Position numbers and translations under genes: made by a program | Shown: one piece after another, positions 8,056-17,331 of the stretch | Position numbering within the stretch: the stretch's first letter is position 1 | Layout: every line of letters starts with the position of its first letter | Assembly (NCBI RefSeq): GCF_913774235.1 | Contig: NZ_CAJYDW010000014.1 | Coordinates: 1-64,000 of the forward strand | Length of the DNA: 64,000 nucleotides | Direction of reading: 5' to 3' | Origin: an uncultured Pseudomonas sp. | GTDB lineage: Bacteria; Pseudomonadota; Gammaproteobacteria; Pseudomonadales; Pseudomonadaceae | The notes under the pieces: generated by a model | Told to the model about the DNA's origin: nothing | Databases searched by the model: none | Seen by the model: the letters and a program-made list of their open reading frames with translations, nothing else

Positions 8056-9546
8056 ATGACCGATCTGCTGAGCAAAGCTGCCTACGCCGACCTCGCCGCC
8101 GCCGTTGAGCTGCGTACCCAGGCCTTCATCGACGGCGCCTTCGTCGCCGCCCGTAGCGGCCAGACCTTCGCCACCACCAATCCCGCTACCGGTGCCGAAC
8201 TGGCGCAGGTGGCCGCCTGTGACGCCGCCGACGTGGACATCGCCGTGGCCGCCGCCAAGGCCGCCTTCGAGGATGGCCGCTGGAGCGGCCTGCATCCTTC
8301 CGCGCGCAAGGCCGTGCTGCAGAAATTCGCCGCCCTGCTCGAGGAGCATGCCCATGAACTGGCGGTGGTCGAAAGCCTCGACAGCGGCAAGCCAGTCCGC
8401 GAATGCCAGACCATCGACGTGCCGGAGACCATCAACACCCTGCGCTGGCACGCCGAACTGATCGACAAGATCTACGACGCCACCGCCCCCACCGGGGCCG
8501 GCGCCCTGGCCATGGTGGTACGCGAGCCCATCGGCGTGGTCGGCCTGGTGCTGCCCTGGAACTTCCCGCTGCTGATGCTGGCCTGGAAAATCGGTCCCTC
8601 GCTGGCCGCCGGCTGCTCCATCGTGGTCAAGCCGGCCAAGGAGACCACCCTGAGCGCCCTGCGCGTGGCCGAGCTGGCCCACCAGGCCGGAGTGCCGGCG
8701 GGCGTCTTCAACGTGGTGCCCGGCGGTGGCAAGGAGGCCGGCGAGCCCCTGGGTCGCCATCCTGACGTCGCCGCGGTCAGCTTCACCGGCTCCACCGACA
8801 CCGGTCGGCTGTTCCTCAAGTACGCCGCGGAATCCAACCTCAAGCGCATCGTGCTGGAACTGGGCGGCAAGAACCCCGCGGTGGTGATGAACGACGTCGA
8901 GGATCTCGATGTGGTCGCCCAGCACGTGGTCAATGGCGCCTTCTGGAACATGGGCGAGAATTGCTCGGCGTCTTCGCGGCTGATCGTCCATCGCGAGGTC
9001 AAGGACGCCCTGCTGGAGCGCATCCAGGTCCACCTGCAGGACTGGCAACTGGGCGATCCGCTGGACCCGGAGCACCGCCTGGGCTCCATGGTCAGCAAGG
9101 CGCATTTCGACAAGGTCCGTTCCTACCTGGAACACGCCAGCGAGCAGCAGCTCAAGGTGGTGACCGGTGGCGCGACGCGCGACGGCGTCTATGTGGAGCC
9201 GACCATCGTCGACGGCGTGGCCCGTGACAGCCGCCTGTTCCGCGAGGAAATCTTCGGCCCGGTGCTGAGCGTGACCACCTTCGACACCCTCGACGAAGCC
9301 CTGGAGCTGGCCAACGATACCGCCTATGGCCTGGCTGCCTCGGCCTACACCGGCAACCTGCGCAACGCTATCAAGCTGGCCCGCGGCATCCGCGCCGGGA
9401 TCGTCACCGTCAACTGCTTCGGCGAGGGCGATGCCTCTACCCCCTTCGGTGGCTATAAGGAATCGGGCTTCGGCGGGCGCGACAAGTCGCTCTGGGCCCA
9501 CGACCAGTACACCGAGATCAAGACCATCTGGATCGACGCGTCCTGA
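8056..9546 (+). CDS. NAD(P)+-dependent aldehyde dehydrogenase (PuuC/KauB-like)
   Basis: A 496-residue aldehyde dehydrogenase. Catalytic residues are visible: general base Glu268 in LELGGKNP and nucleophile Cys303 in GENCSAS. The cofactor-binding FTGST and the LPWNFP segment are also present. Overall it resembles the omega-aminoaldehyde group (PuuC, KauB) more than betaine aldehyde dehydrogenase. It is the last gene of the operon and probably oxidises the semialdehyde released by the preceding flavoprotein or lyase to a carboxylate that enters central metabolism. The start is fixed by tight spacing to the upstream stop. Substrate preference is inferred from context only. Confidence 0.92.
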   Translation: MTDLLSKAAYADLAAAVELRTQAFIDGAFVAARSGQTFATTNPATGAELAQVAACDAADVDIAVAAAKAAFEDGRWSGLHPSARKAVLQKFAALLEEHAHELAVVESLDSGKPVRECQTIDVPETINTLRWHAELIDKIYDATAPTGAGALAMVVREPIGVVGLVLPWNFPLLMLAWKIGPSLAAGCSIVVKPAKETTLSALRVAELAHQAGVPAGVFNVVPGGGKEAGEPLGRHPDVAAVSFTGSTDTGRLFLKYAAESNLKRIVLELGGKNPAVVMNDVEDLDVVAQHVVNGAFWNMGENCSASSRLIVHREVKDALLERIQVHLQDWQLGDPLDPEHRLGSMVSKAHFDKVRSYLEHASEQQLKVVTGGATRDGVYVEPTIVDGVARDSRLFREEIFGPVLSVTTFDTLDEALELANDTAYGLAASAYTGNLRNAIKLARGIRAGIVTVNCFGEGDASTPFGGYKESGFGGRDKSLWAHDQYTEIKTIWIDAS

Positions 9547-9926
9547 TCGAGCGCTAAAAGCGCTACCCGGCTCGCCGCCTCAGGGCGGCGGATCGCTCTC
9601 CCCTGCCTGACCGCGATCACCGTCAGTACTGCGGCCGAACACTTGGAGGCAGTCTGAGGTTCGCCGCTGCGCTGATCGCGGTGGCGGGCCCGCTGACGCT
9701 CCTCCTGTGCCGCAGCCACGTAGTTAGAACGTGGCTGCGGCTCCTCGCCCGGCCGCGCACCGACGACCGCCATCCCACCTGCCGCCCTTGGCCTGCTAAG
9801 CTTCGCGGCTTTTTTGGCGCCCGCGCCGATGGCCGCGGGCACGCCGCACACCACCCTTCGTTCGACGACCGCGACTGGCCGCCAGAGCCAGCGCCGGACC
9901 CCATTCAACTGCCAGCTGGAATCCCC
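9547..9926. other. Intergenic region between the ALDH and lysP-like genes
   Basis: A 380-bp gap. Just after the ALDH stop are two small dyads, AGCGCT-AAA-AGCGCT (9550-9564) and CGCCGCC-TCAG-GGCGGCG (9573-9590). Neither has a T-tract, so intrinsic termination is doubtful. A stronger hairpin at 9710-9740 is listed separately. The lysP-like promoter must lie here, but I could not place it. Open frames through this gap look spurious. Confidence 0.5.
9710..9740. repeat. Perfect 12-bp inverted repeat (hairpin)
   Basis: CCGCAGCCACGT and ACGTGGCTGCGG form a perfect 12-bp stem around a 7-nt loop (AGTTAGA). It lies about 165 bp after the ALDH stop and about 190 bp before the permease start. There is no T-run on either side, so it is not a typical terminator. 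It could be an RNA hairpin, a regulator site or a degenerate dispersed palindrome. Confidence 0.7.
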
Positions 9927-11381
9927 ATGTCCACCGCTTCCCCGAGTCTGCAGCGCCGGCTCAAGCCCCGTCACCTCAACATGATCGCCATCGGCGGCTC
10001 CATCGGCACCGGCCTGTTCGTCGCCTCCGGCGCCACCGTGGCCACCGCCGGCCCGGGCGGCGCCCTGGCCGCCTATGCGCTGATCGGCCTGATGGTCTAT
10101 TTCCTCATGACCAGCCTCGGCGAGATGGCTGCCTACCAGCCGGTCTCGGGGTCCTTCTCCATCTATGGCAGTCGCTTCGTCGAAGACGGCTTCGGCTTCG
10201 CCCTCGGCTGGAACTACTGGTACAACTGGGCGGTGACCATCGCCGCCGAACTGGTGGCCGCGCAGCTGGTGATGGGCTTCTGGTTTCCCGAGGTGCCGGG
10301 GCTGCTGTGGAGCGCGCTGTTCCTCGGCCTGATGTTTCTGCTCAACGCGGTGTCGGTACGCGGCTTCGGCGAGAGCGAATTCTGGTTCGCACTGGTCAAG
10401 GTAGCCACCGTGGTGGTCTTCATCGGCCTGGGCCTGGCCGCCATCCTCGGCATCTTCAGCGGCATCCAGCCGCCGGGGCTGTCGGTCTTCACCCAGGGCG
10501 AGGCGCCCTTCGTCGGCGGTCTGCAGGCCATGGTCGGGGTGGCCATGATCGCCGGCTTCTCCTTTCAGGGCACCGAGCTGATCGGCATCGCCGCCGGCGA
10601 ATCGGAAAATCCGCGCAAGAACGTGCCCATCGCCATCCGCCAGGTGTTCTGGCGCATCCTGATGTTCTATGTGCTGGCGATCTTCGTCATCGGCATGCTG
10701 ATCCCCTACACCGATCCGCGCCTGTTGCAGAACGACGCCACCGACGTCTCCGTCTCGCCCTTCACGCTCTTGTTCGAGCGCGCCGGCCTGGCCTTCGCCG
10801 CGAGCCTGATGAACGCCGTGATCCTCTCGGCGGTGCTCTCCGCCGGCACCTCGGGCATGTACGCCTCGACCCGGATGCTGCACAGCCTGGCCGAACAGGG
10901 CAAGGCGCCGCGGCTGTTCGCCCGGGTCGCGCGCAATGGCGTGCCACGCAACGCCCTGCTCGCCACCACCGCGGTGGGCGCCCTGTGTTTCTTCACCTCC
11001 CTGGTGGGCGACAAGGCGCTCTATGGCTGGCTGCTCAACACCTCGGGCATGTGCGGCTTCATTGCCTGGCTGGGCATCGCCGTGTCCCATTACCGCTTCC
11101 GTAAAGGCTACCTGGCCCAGGGCCGGCGCCTGGAAGATCTGCCCTATCGCGCCAAGCTTTTTCCTTTCGGGCCGCTGCTGGCCTTCGCCCTCTGCCTGGT
11201 GATCACCCTGGGGCAGAACTACGCCGCCCTGTTCGGCCCGAACGGCGTCGACTGGCTGGGCCTGGCCGCCACCTACATCAGCCTGCCGCTGTTCCTCGCC
11301 GTCTGGCTGGGTTATAGAGTCAAGCACCGCAGCCGGCTGGTGCGGCTCGAGGACATGGACGTGACACCGGGCGCCGACTGA
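9927..11381 (+). CDS. lysP: Lysine-type amino-acid permease (LysP-like, APC family)
   Basis: A 484-residue, 12-helix amino-acid/proton symporter of the APC superfamily. It is strikingly close to E. coli LysP as I remember it, for example NMIAIGGSIGTGLFVASGAT, GFALGWNYWYNWAVT, GFSFQGTELIGIAAGESE and SPFTLLFERAG. This supports lysine uptake over the histidine, proline or aromatic relatives. The ATG at 9927 gives the expected N-terminus; the upstream in-frame extension is not family-like. A GntR/FCD-type regulator follows 88 bp downstream in the same direction and may control it. Specificity for lysine is well supported by similarity but not proven. Confidence 0.9.
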   Translation: MSTASPSLQRRLKPRHLNMIAIGGSIGTGLFVASGATVATAGPGGALAAYALIGLMVYFLMTSLGEMAAYQPVSGSFSIYGSRFVEDGFGFALGWNYWYNWAVTIAAELVAAQLVMGFWFPEVPGLLWSALFLGLMFLLNAVSVRGFGESEFWFALVKVATVVVFIGLGLAAILGIFSGIQPPGLSVFTQGEAPFVGGLQAMVGVAMIAGFSFQGTELIGIAAGESENPRKNVPIAIRQVFWRILMFYVLAIFVIGMLIPYTDPRLLQNDATDVSVSPFTLLFERAGLAFAASLMNAVILSAVLSAGTSGMYASTRMLHSLAEQGKAPRLFARVARNGVPRNALLATTAVGALCFFTSLVGDKALYGWLLNTSGMCGFIAWLGIAVSHYRFRKGYLAQGRRLEDLPYRAKLFPFGPLLAFALCLVITLGQNYAALFGPNGVDWLGLAATYISLPLFLAVWLGYRVKHRSRLVRLEDMDVTPGAD

Positions 11382-11469
11382 TCTAGCGCACGCGGCAGCC
11401 ACCGGGCCGGAGCGTCCGGCGGCTGCCGTGCTAGCATCCGGGCTCTTCCCGCCGATTCCCCGCGCTGCC

Positions 11470-12348
11470 ATGGGCAACACCCTCGCCTCCCGCCTGATCC
11501 CCGACATCCTCACCTACATCGCCTCGCACCAGTTGGCGGTGGGCACGCGGCTGCCAGAACGGGCCCTGGCCGAGCGGCTGCGGGTCTCCCGCTCGCCGGT
11601 ACGCAGCGCCCTGCAGCAGATGGCCGACCGGGCCCTGCTCGACCGCCATCCCGAGGGCGGCTTCGCCGTGGCGGCCGCAGCCCTGGCCGCCACGCCGCCG
11701 GCGCGGGAAGAGGTGTCCGCCAGCGAGCGGCTGTACCTGGCCATCGCCCAGGATCGTATCGACGGCGAGTTGCCGCTGCGGATCAGCGAGAACGAACTGC
11801 TGCGCCGCTACCCGATCACCCGGGGCCAGTTGGCCGACATCCTCAGGCGCATCGTCCAGGAAGGCTGGGCCGAACGCCTACCGGGCTATGGCTGGAGTTT
11901 CGTCGAGGGTCTCACCTCCCCCGATGCCTATGAGCAGAGCTACAGCTTCCGTCTGCTGATCGAGCCGGCCGGCATCCGCGAACCGGGCTTCGCCCTGGAT
12001 GCCGACGCCCTGCGTCGTTGCCGCGACGAGCAGGCGCTGCTGGTCGCCGGCCAGGTGTTCGAGGCCTCGCCCGCGGAGATCTTCGATGCCAACACCCGCC
12101 TGCACGAGACCATCGCCCGCTGCTCCGGCAATGCCTTCATCCTCGACGCCCTGCGCCGTCTCAATCGCCTGCGTCGGCTGATCGAATACCGCAAGTCGGT
12201 GGATCGCGAGCAGGCCCTGCGCCGCTGCCAGGAGCATCTGCAGCTCATCGACCTGCTGCTGGACGACCGGCGCGAGGAAGCGGCCGCCTTCCTGACCCAG
12301 CACCTGAACAACGCCGTCCAGGAAAAACGCGACATCGCCGAGCCCTGA
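11470..12348 (+). CDS. GntR-family transcriptional regulator with FCD-like C-terminus
   Basis: A 292-residue regulator. Residues about 8-65 form a winged helix ([21 protein letters not shown]). A second helix-turn-helix-like stretch occurs near 110-140 ([20 protein letters not shown]). This is longer than usual and may be a duplicated wing domain. The C-terminal helical part (about 160-285) resembles an FCD ligand-binding domain ([14 protein letters not shown]). The ATG at 11470 is preferred because an earlier in-frame Met adds a non-family leader. It follows the lysine-type permease on the same strand, so it may regulate that permease; this is inference. Confidence 0.8.
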   Translation: MGNTLASRLIPDILTYIASHQLAVGTRLPERALAERLRVSRSPVRSALQQMADRALLDRHPEGGFAVAAAALAATPPAREEVSASERLYLAIAQDRIDGELPLRISENELLRRYPITRGQLADILRRIVQEGWAERLPGYGWSFVEGLTSPDAYEQSYSFRLLIEPAGIREPGFALDADALRRCRDEQALLVAGQVFEASPAEIFDANTRLHETIARCSGNAFILDALRRLNRLRRLIEYRKSVDREQALRRCQEHLQLIDLLLDDRREEAAAFLTQHLNNAVQEKRDIAEP

Positions 12349-12427
12349 ACCTGCGGCGCCAAGGGCCTGCCCGCCAGGACGCGGGGGCGTTAGACTGGCG
12401 GACTTCTCCTTGCTACCCGAGGCCGCC

Positions 12428-13432
12428 ATGCCGATCCGTCACGCCATCGTCCATCTGATCGACAAGAAGCCCGACGGCCAGCCGGCGACCCTGCACGCGC
12501 GGGACGCCACCCTTACCGACTCCCAGGCCATCGAGAACCTGCTGGCCGATCTCAACGACAGCTACAACGCCAAGCCCAACAAGGCCTGGGGTCTGTTCCA
12601 CGAGGAGTCCGGTGCCTATCCCTTCAGTGGCTGGCTCAGCGCCTACCTGGAAGGCGAACAGGATTTCGTCGCCTTCAGCCGCCAGGCGGTGGAACACCTC
12701 AAGAGCCTGATGGAAAGCAGCAACCTCTCCACCGGTGGCCATGTGCTGTTCGCCCAGTACCAGCAGGGCATGACCGACTACCTGACCATCGCCCTGCTGC
12801 ATCACAGCGAAGGGGTGACCGTCACCGAGAGCCTGGACGTCGCCCCGGCCAAGCACCTGGACCTGGGCCAGCTGCACCTGGCGGCGCGCATCAACCTCTC
12901 GGAATGGCGCAACAACAAGCAGTCGCGCCAGTACATCTCCTTCATCCGCGGCAAGGGCGGCAAGAAGGTCTCGGACTATTTCCGCGACTTCATCGGCTGC
13001 CAGGAAGGGGTCGACGCCAAGGGCGAGACCCGCACCCTGCTCAAGGCCTTCAGCGACTACGTGGAGAGCGAGGACCTGCCCGAGGAAGCCGCCAAGGAAA
13101 AGACCGACACCCTGGTCGACTACGCCAGCAGCCAGGCCAAGCGCGGCGAGCCCATGGCCCTGGATGCCCTCTCCGAACTGATGGATGACGAGGCACCACG
13201 CGCCTTCTACGACTACATCCGCAACAAGGATTACGGCCTGGCCCCGGAGATCCCGGCGGACAAGCGCACCCTCAACCAATTTCGCCGCTTCACCGGCCGC
13301 GCTGAGGGGCTGTCGATCAGCTTCGAGGCGCACCTGCTGGGTTCGCGCATCGAATACGACGAGAGCCAGGACCTGCTGATCATCCGCGAGGTGCCGACCC
13401 AGCTGAAGGATCAGCTCAAGCGACGCAAGGAC
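12428..13432 (+). CDS. yejK: Nucleoid-associated protein NdpA/YejK
   Basis: A 335-residue member of the 37-kDa nucleoid-associated protein family (NA37). Recognisable family features are the start [14 protein letters not shown], the segment [20 protein letters not shown], and the conserved [20 protein letters not shown] in the middle. Length matches the usual 335 or so residues. E. coli YejK binds DNA and interacts with topoisomerase IV. The ATG at 12428 begins right at the family N-terminus. A small conserved-looking gene follows about 130 bp downstream in the same direction. Confidence 0.93.
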
Positions 13433-13564
13433 TGACCGGCGGACCGGCCGACACCCGGGGTTGCAAACGAAGTCACCGATCGGGCGCCCCCGGCTGGACA
13501 GCCGCCAGGCAAAGGGGGCACAAGATGTCCCTTCTTCTCTTCATCTGCCGAAAAAGTCGAAACC

Positions 13565-14002
13565 ATGAGCCAGTACCCCTTCGAACGCCGCATCGTCATC
13601 ACCCTGCAATCGAACAACGAGCTGACGCTGGACGCCGCCCTCGACCAGGCGGTGAGCCGGATCAAGCAGGGCGAGACCCACGGCGGCGACGAAGGCCTGG
13701 CCACCGCCTACAGCTTCACTGTCGATACCGTCGCCGAAGGCCCGGCCGGCCCGGTGGACCTGGGCGAATACCTGGGCCGTCCGGCGACCAAAGCCGAGCA
13801 GGCGGTAGTGGACAGTGGTGTCATCCCGCGTTTCCGCCTGGGGCAGGAGGTGGCCGTGCAACTGGCCAACGGCGCGCTCAAGCCCAGCAGCATCCAGGAG
13901 GTGCGCCTCTTTCCCCAGGTGGAAGGCCCCTGCTGGCTGTACCTGGTAGAAGAGCGTGTCCATCGCGACTATCTGCCGGCGAAGAAACTGCGGGCGATCT
14001 GA
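13565..14002 (+). CDS. Hypothetical protein, 145 residues
   Basis: I do not recognise a family. The 145-residue product is acidic and soluble-looking, with no signal peptide or membrane segment. It begins MSQYPFERRIVITLQ and ends with a likely compact beta-rich half (FRLGQEVAVQLANGAL, VEGPCWLYLVEERVHRDYL). Codon use is like its neighbours and it has no competing frame, so I accept it as real. No strong ribosome binding site is visible before the ATG at 13565. It lies about 130 bp after yejK on the same strand. Confidence 0.72.
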   Translation: MSQYPFERRIVITLQSNNELTLDAALDQAVSRIKQGETHGGDEGLATAYSFTVDTVAEGPAGPVDLGEYLGRPATKAEQAVVDSGVIPRFRLGQEVAVQLANGALKPSSIQEVRLFPQVEGPCWLYLVEERVHRDYLPAKKLRAI

Positions 14003-14164
14003 GCGGAGTCCGGTTGGGTTGTTGGGCTTCGCCGACGCTCAACCCAGCCTACGATCCTACGTCGGCTGAGCACTTAGGGGGGAAAACCCCGCAGCGTTTT
14101 CCACACGAGGCTCGGGAAGCGGCGGATAAGGCTACGCCGTTACCCAGCGCATCGGATACGGGGA

Positions 14165-14230
14165 TTATCGCGGCCATGGGCCGCTCCTACAGGGAGTGAT
14201 GCTCTTGTAGGAGCGGTCCATGACCGCGAT
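14165..14230. repeat. REP palindrome pair (locus 1)
   Basis: Two inverted copies of the Pseudomonas REP core face each other. The left is ATCGCGGCCATGGGCCGC followed by TCCTAC; the right is GTAGGAGCGG then TCCATGACCGCGAT. About 16 bp separate them. Each copy carries its own GCGGCCATGGGCCGC-type dyad. Located between the convergent genes ending at 14002 (+) and 14266 (-), as is common for REPs. Confidence 0.9.
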
Positions 14231-14265
14231 TCGTGGCCAGGCCATGCAACCCAAGGCCTTGGATC

Positions 14266-15222
14266 TCAACCGCGGTAGGCATCGATCTGGCGATACAGCG
14301 ACAGCGCCGGCGCTAGCTGCGGATTGGTCAGGGTACTGGCATTCATCTGCGTCAGCACAGCGCCATCCAGGGAGTTGCGTACATCGGCGCCGAGATCCTG
14401 CAGACCGTAGCGCGTCAAGGACTGCATCTTCCAGCTGGGGCTGCCATTGGCACCGGTGGCGATGCTGAACACCGGTTGGGTCAGCCCCTGGTCATCGGCC
14501 TGGGAGGCGGGGGCGACGCCGACCGGACTCATCTGATCGAGCAACTGGGTGGTTTCCTGGCCCGGCCGCCAAGTGGGCGAGCCGGGATTCACCGTCGCGG
14601 CGAGCTCGGAATCCAGGGTATCGGACGGCGCCCAGGTCCAGGGCTCGGCCCCGTCCTTGGCGTTGGGCGCGGCCACCACCGAGAAGGCGGCGTTCTGGTC
14701 GTCGGTGCTACGCCCAGCCATGGCGAAATAGGCTACCTGGCGTTCCGCCGGGGTGAAGGCACCGGAGTCGTCGCGGGCGATGCGCGACAGGCTGTCGCCA
14801 TCCAGGCCGGCGAAGGGATTCTTGCTCGAGGCGTCGCTGTAGCGACTGGCGTCGCCATAGAAATTTACCAACAGATAATTGGCGGCCTGCTTGGCCAGTT
14901 GGGTACGCCCGGGCGTGGCATCGTCCGGCAATTCGCCGAGCACTCCGGCGTCCTTGCCCTGGGACTGGATCTGCTGCTTGAGGTCTTGCATGAAAGCATC
15001 CAGCTCGCCGCTGTCGGACGTGCTGCTGGAAGGCTGCAGGGGCAGCAGGTTGGAGACCAGTTGCGCCGACGCCGACAGATCCACCGCCACGTCGGCACCA
15101 CCGGCCGCCTCGGCAGCACTGGCGGCGTCGGTGGAAGCGTTCGTCGGCGCGGTCGCGCCGTGCGAATTCGGCTGTGGCGAAGGAGTCGAAGCCGAATAGG
15201 CTTGGGTCGCTGTCACGTTCAT
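14266..15222 (-). CDS. Hypothetical protein, 318 residues, low-complexity N-terminus
   Basis: Unknown function. The first 45 or so residues are rich in Ser, Thr, Ala, Pro and Asn and lack a Sec signal or hydrophobic segment. A possible coiled or helical part follows (VDLSASAQLVSNLL; DAFMQDLKQQIQSQGKD), then a predicted globular C-terminal half (YLLVNFYGDASRYSDAS; TPAERQVAYFAMAG). The start at 15222 is supported by a GGAGGG sequence 7 bases upstream; an earlier in-frame codon at 15243 has no such support. The Ser/Ala/Pro-rich start resembles proteins with disordered or export-related N-termini, but I cannot name a secretion route. It is convergent with the gene ending at 14002 and lies next to folA. 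Confidence 0.75.
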   Translation of the reverse strand: MNVTATQAYSASTPSPQPNSHGATAPTNASTDAASAAEAAGGADVAVDLSASAQLVSNLLPLQPSSSTSDSGELDAFMQDLKQQIQSQGKDAGVLGELPDDATPGRTQLAKQAANYLLVNFYGDASRYSDASSKNPFAGLDGDSLSRIARDDSGAFTPAERQVAYFAMAGRSTDDQNAAFSVVAAPNAKDGAEPWTWAPSDTLDSELAATVNPGSPTWRPGQETTQLLDQMSPVGVAPASQADDQGLTQPVFSIATGANGSPSWKMQSLTRYGLQDLGADVRNSLDGAVLTQMNASTLTNPQLAPALSLYRQIDAYRG

Positions 15223-15345
15223 CTTCACGCCCTCCGGTCGCACCGATGACTCGTCTCAGCCTCCTTTATGCCAGGGCAGCCTTAGGCTTTGCTTAGGGCT
15301 ACGGCCAAGAATCGCCGACCAAGAGCGAAAGCGCGCAGCGAGGCT

Positions 15346-15861
15346 TCAGCCGCGTCGCTCCCACACCTCGCAGGCGTAGGCTGGACGACCGTCCGCGGCC
15401 GGATGCGCCTGGCGCGAGGCCAGTTGCCAGTCGTCTTCGTTCCAGTCCGGGAAAAAGACGTCACCGTCCGGCGCCAGGGCAACGCGGGTGAGATAGAGAC
15501 GCTGCGCCACCGGCAGCGCCTCGGCGAACAGCTGGGCGCCGCCGATGAGCATGATCTCGCTGGCGCCGCGCTCCTGGGCCCAGGCGTCGGCGCGCGCCAC
15601 CGCCGCGGCCAGCGACGCACAGACCTCGGCACCTTCGGCGACCAGATCAGTCTGACGGGAGACCACCAGATTCAGGCGGCCCGGCAGCGGGCGACCGAGG
15701 GAATCCCAGGTCTTGCGACCCATGATCAGCGGCTTGCCGAGGGTCACCGCCTTGAAGTACTGGAGCTCCGCCGGCAGATGCCAGGGGAGGCGATTTTCGA
15801 TGCCGATGACGCCGTTGTCGGCCACGGCGACGATCAGGCTCAGGGGAAGAGAGGTTTTCAT
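15346..15861 (-). CDS. folA: Dihydrofolate reductase
   Basis: A 171-residue type I dihydrofolate reductase, which reduces dihydrofolate to tetrahydrofolate with NADPH. Visible motifs are VADNGVIGIENRLPWHLP, with the substrate-contacting segment around residues 10-30, IMGRKTWDSLGRPLPGRLN (cofactor and folate site) and IGGAQLFAEALP near residue 103. Length is normal. It starts at 15861 with MKTSLPLSL. It is divergent from the DUF2868 gene at 15943; the 81-bp gap must contain both promoters. The same neighbourhood (folA beside the DUF2868/DUF3482 pair) is what I recall from other pseudomonads. Confidence 0.95.
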   Translation of the reverse strand: MKTSLPLSLIVAVADNGVIGIENRLPWHLPAELQYFKAVTLGKPLIMGRKTWDSLGRPLPGRLNLVVSRQTDLVAEGAEVCASLAAAVARADAWAQERGASEIMLIGGAQLFAEALPVAQRLYLTRVALAPDGDVFFPDWNEDDWQLASRQAHPAADGRPAYACEVWERRG

Positions 15862-15942
15862 GGTGACAGAGCATAACAGAGCCGTTAACAGCGAGCGCGC
15901 CAGGGACTATCCTCGCCGTTTTCGCCGCACGGGCGCCGACGC

Positions 15943-17331
15943 GTGACCGCTACCCCTTCTCCTGCCTTCGACGATCTCTGGCTGACCGAAGCCCTGCGCC
16001 TGACCGAAGAGGACAGCGGTCCGCTGGAGGATGCCGAAGCCAATCGCCAGGCTCGCGTGGCCGGCGGCGGCTTCGAAGCGCGCCTGGTGACCCGCGCCCG
16101 CCTGCTCGGCCAGCGCGACGGTCTGCTGGCGGCCCAGCGCCGCTGGCGCCAGGGCGCACTGCTGGCCGCCTGGCTGCTGGGCATCGTGGCGCTGTTCTGC
16201 GGTGCCGGACTCGCGGCCGGCGCCCTGGGCGACGGCAGCCGCCCGGTCAACGTGTTCTGGGCGCTGGGCAGCCTGCTCGGACTCAATCTGCTCAGCCTGC
16301 TGGTCTGGGCCTTCGGCCTGCTGGGTGGCGGGCGCCAGCTGGCCTCGCCGCTGGCCCGGCTCTGGCTGTGGCTGTCGGGCCGCCTGGCGCGGGATGCGCG
16401 GGCGCTGCACCTGGGGCCGGCACTGGTCGGCCTGCTCGGTCGCGCCCGCCTGCTGCCCTGGGCCCTGGGCGGCCTGGTCCACGGCCTCTGGCTGCTGATC
16501 CTCGGCAGTGCCCTGGCCACGCTGCTCGCCCTGCTGTCCGGGCGCAGCTATCTGTTCGTCTGGGAGACCACCCTGCTCGGCAGCGATACCTTCGTGCTAC
16601 TGACCCAGGCGCTCGGTGCCCTGCCCCAGCTGCTGGGCTTTCCGCTGCCCGACGCCGCCAGCATCGCCGCCAGTGGCGATGCCGCCAGCCCCCTCGCGGC
16701 GGCGCGCCAGGCCTGGGCCGGCTGGCTGCTGGGCGTGGTGCTGGTCTATGGCCTGCTGCCGCGCTTGCTGCTCGCCCTGCTCTGCCTGTGGCGCTGGCGC
16801 CAGGGTCGCCAGCGGCTGCAGCTGGACGTGAAGCGCCCCGGCTATCTGCAACTGCGTGAGCGGCTGCTCCCCACCAGCGAACGGCTGGGCGTCAACGATG
16901 CCGCCCCCGCCCAGCTGCCGCAGCAGGATGCCGGTGGCCTGGCGCGCAGCGGCGACGAGGCCCTGCTGGTGGGCATCGAGCTCACCGACCACACCTGGCC
17001 GCCGCCCCTGCCCACCGGCGTGCGCGATGCCGGGGTGCTCGACGATGGCCAGGGGCGCCGTCACCTGCTCGAACAACTGACCCGCTATCCGGCGCGCCGC
17101 CTGCTGATCGCCTGCGACCCGCGCCGTTCACCGGATCGCGGCACCCTGGCACTGCTCGCGGAGCTATCGCGTTGCGCCACCGCCACCCGGATCTGGCTGC
17201 TGCCGGCGCCCCTGGGTGGCAAGGTCGATCCGATCCGGCTGGACGACTGGCGCCAGGCCCTCGACGCCCTGCGTCTGGCACACTGCGCGGGTGATCTCGA
17301 AGAATTGGCCTGGCTGGAGGCGAATCCATGA
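15943..17331 (+). CDS. DUF2868-type polytopic membrane protein
   Basis: A 462-residue membrane protein. A charged N-terminal 65 residues is followed by four or so strongly hydrophobic stretches (about 68-95, 100-125, 165-200, 250-285), and then a hydrophilic C-terminal domain of about 170 residues with acidic and arginine-rich segments. I recognise the family as DUF2868 mainly from its partner: the next gene overlaps by 4 bp (ATGA) and encodes a DUF3482 GTPase. The two are almost certainly translated together and may form a membrane-bound GTPase complex. Function is unknown. The start is a GTG at 15943, 81 bp from the divergent folA start. Confidence 0.82.
   Translation: MTATPSPAFDDLWLTEALRLTEEDSGPLEDAEANRQARVAGGGFEARLVTRARLLGQRDGLLAAQRRWRQGALLAAWLLGIVALFCGAGLAAGALGDGSRPVNVFWALGSLLGLNLLSLLVWAFGLLGGGRQLASPLARLWLWLSGRLARDARALHLGPALVGLLGRARLLPWALGGLVHGLWLLILGSALATLLALLSGRSYLFVWETTLLGSDTFVLLTQALGALPQLLGFPLPDAASIAASGDAASPLAAARQAWAGWLLGVVLVYGLLPRLLLALLCLWRWRQGRQRLQLDVKRPGYLQLRERLLPTSERLGVNDAAPAQLPQQDAGGLARSGDEALLVGIELTDHTWPPPLPTGVRDAGVLDDGQGRRHLLEQLTRYPARRLLIACDPRRSPDRGTLALLAELSRCATATRIWLLPAPLGGKVDPIRLDDWRQALDALRLAHCAGDLEELAWLEANP

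Noticed and set aside
9550-9590. Small GC-rich dyads after the ALDH gene as a terminator
   Set aside because: Neither stem is followed by a run of T residues. They are only mentioned as intergenic structure.
9547-9926. Lysine riboswitch upstream of the lysP-like gene
   Set aside because: I found no long multi-helix leader or terminator-like switch; the single 12-bp hairpin does not match the lysine riboswitch architecture.
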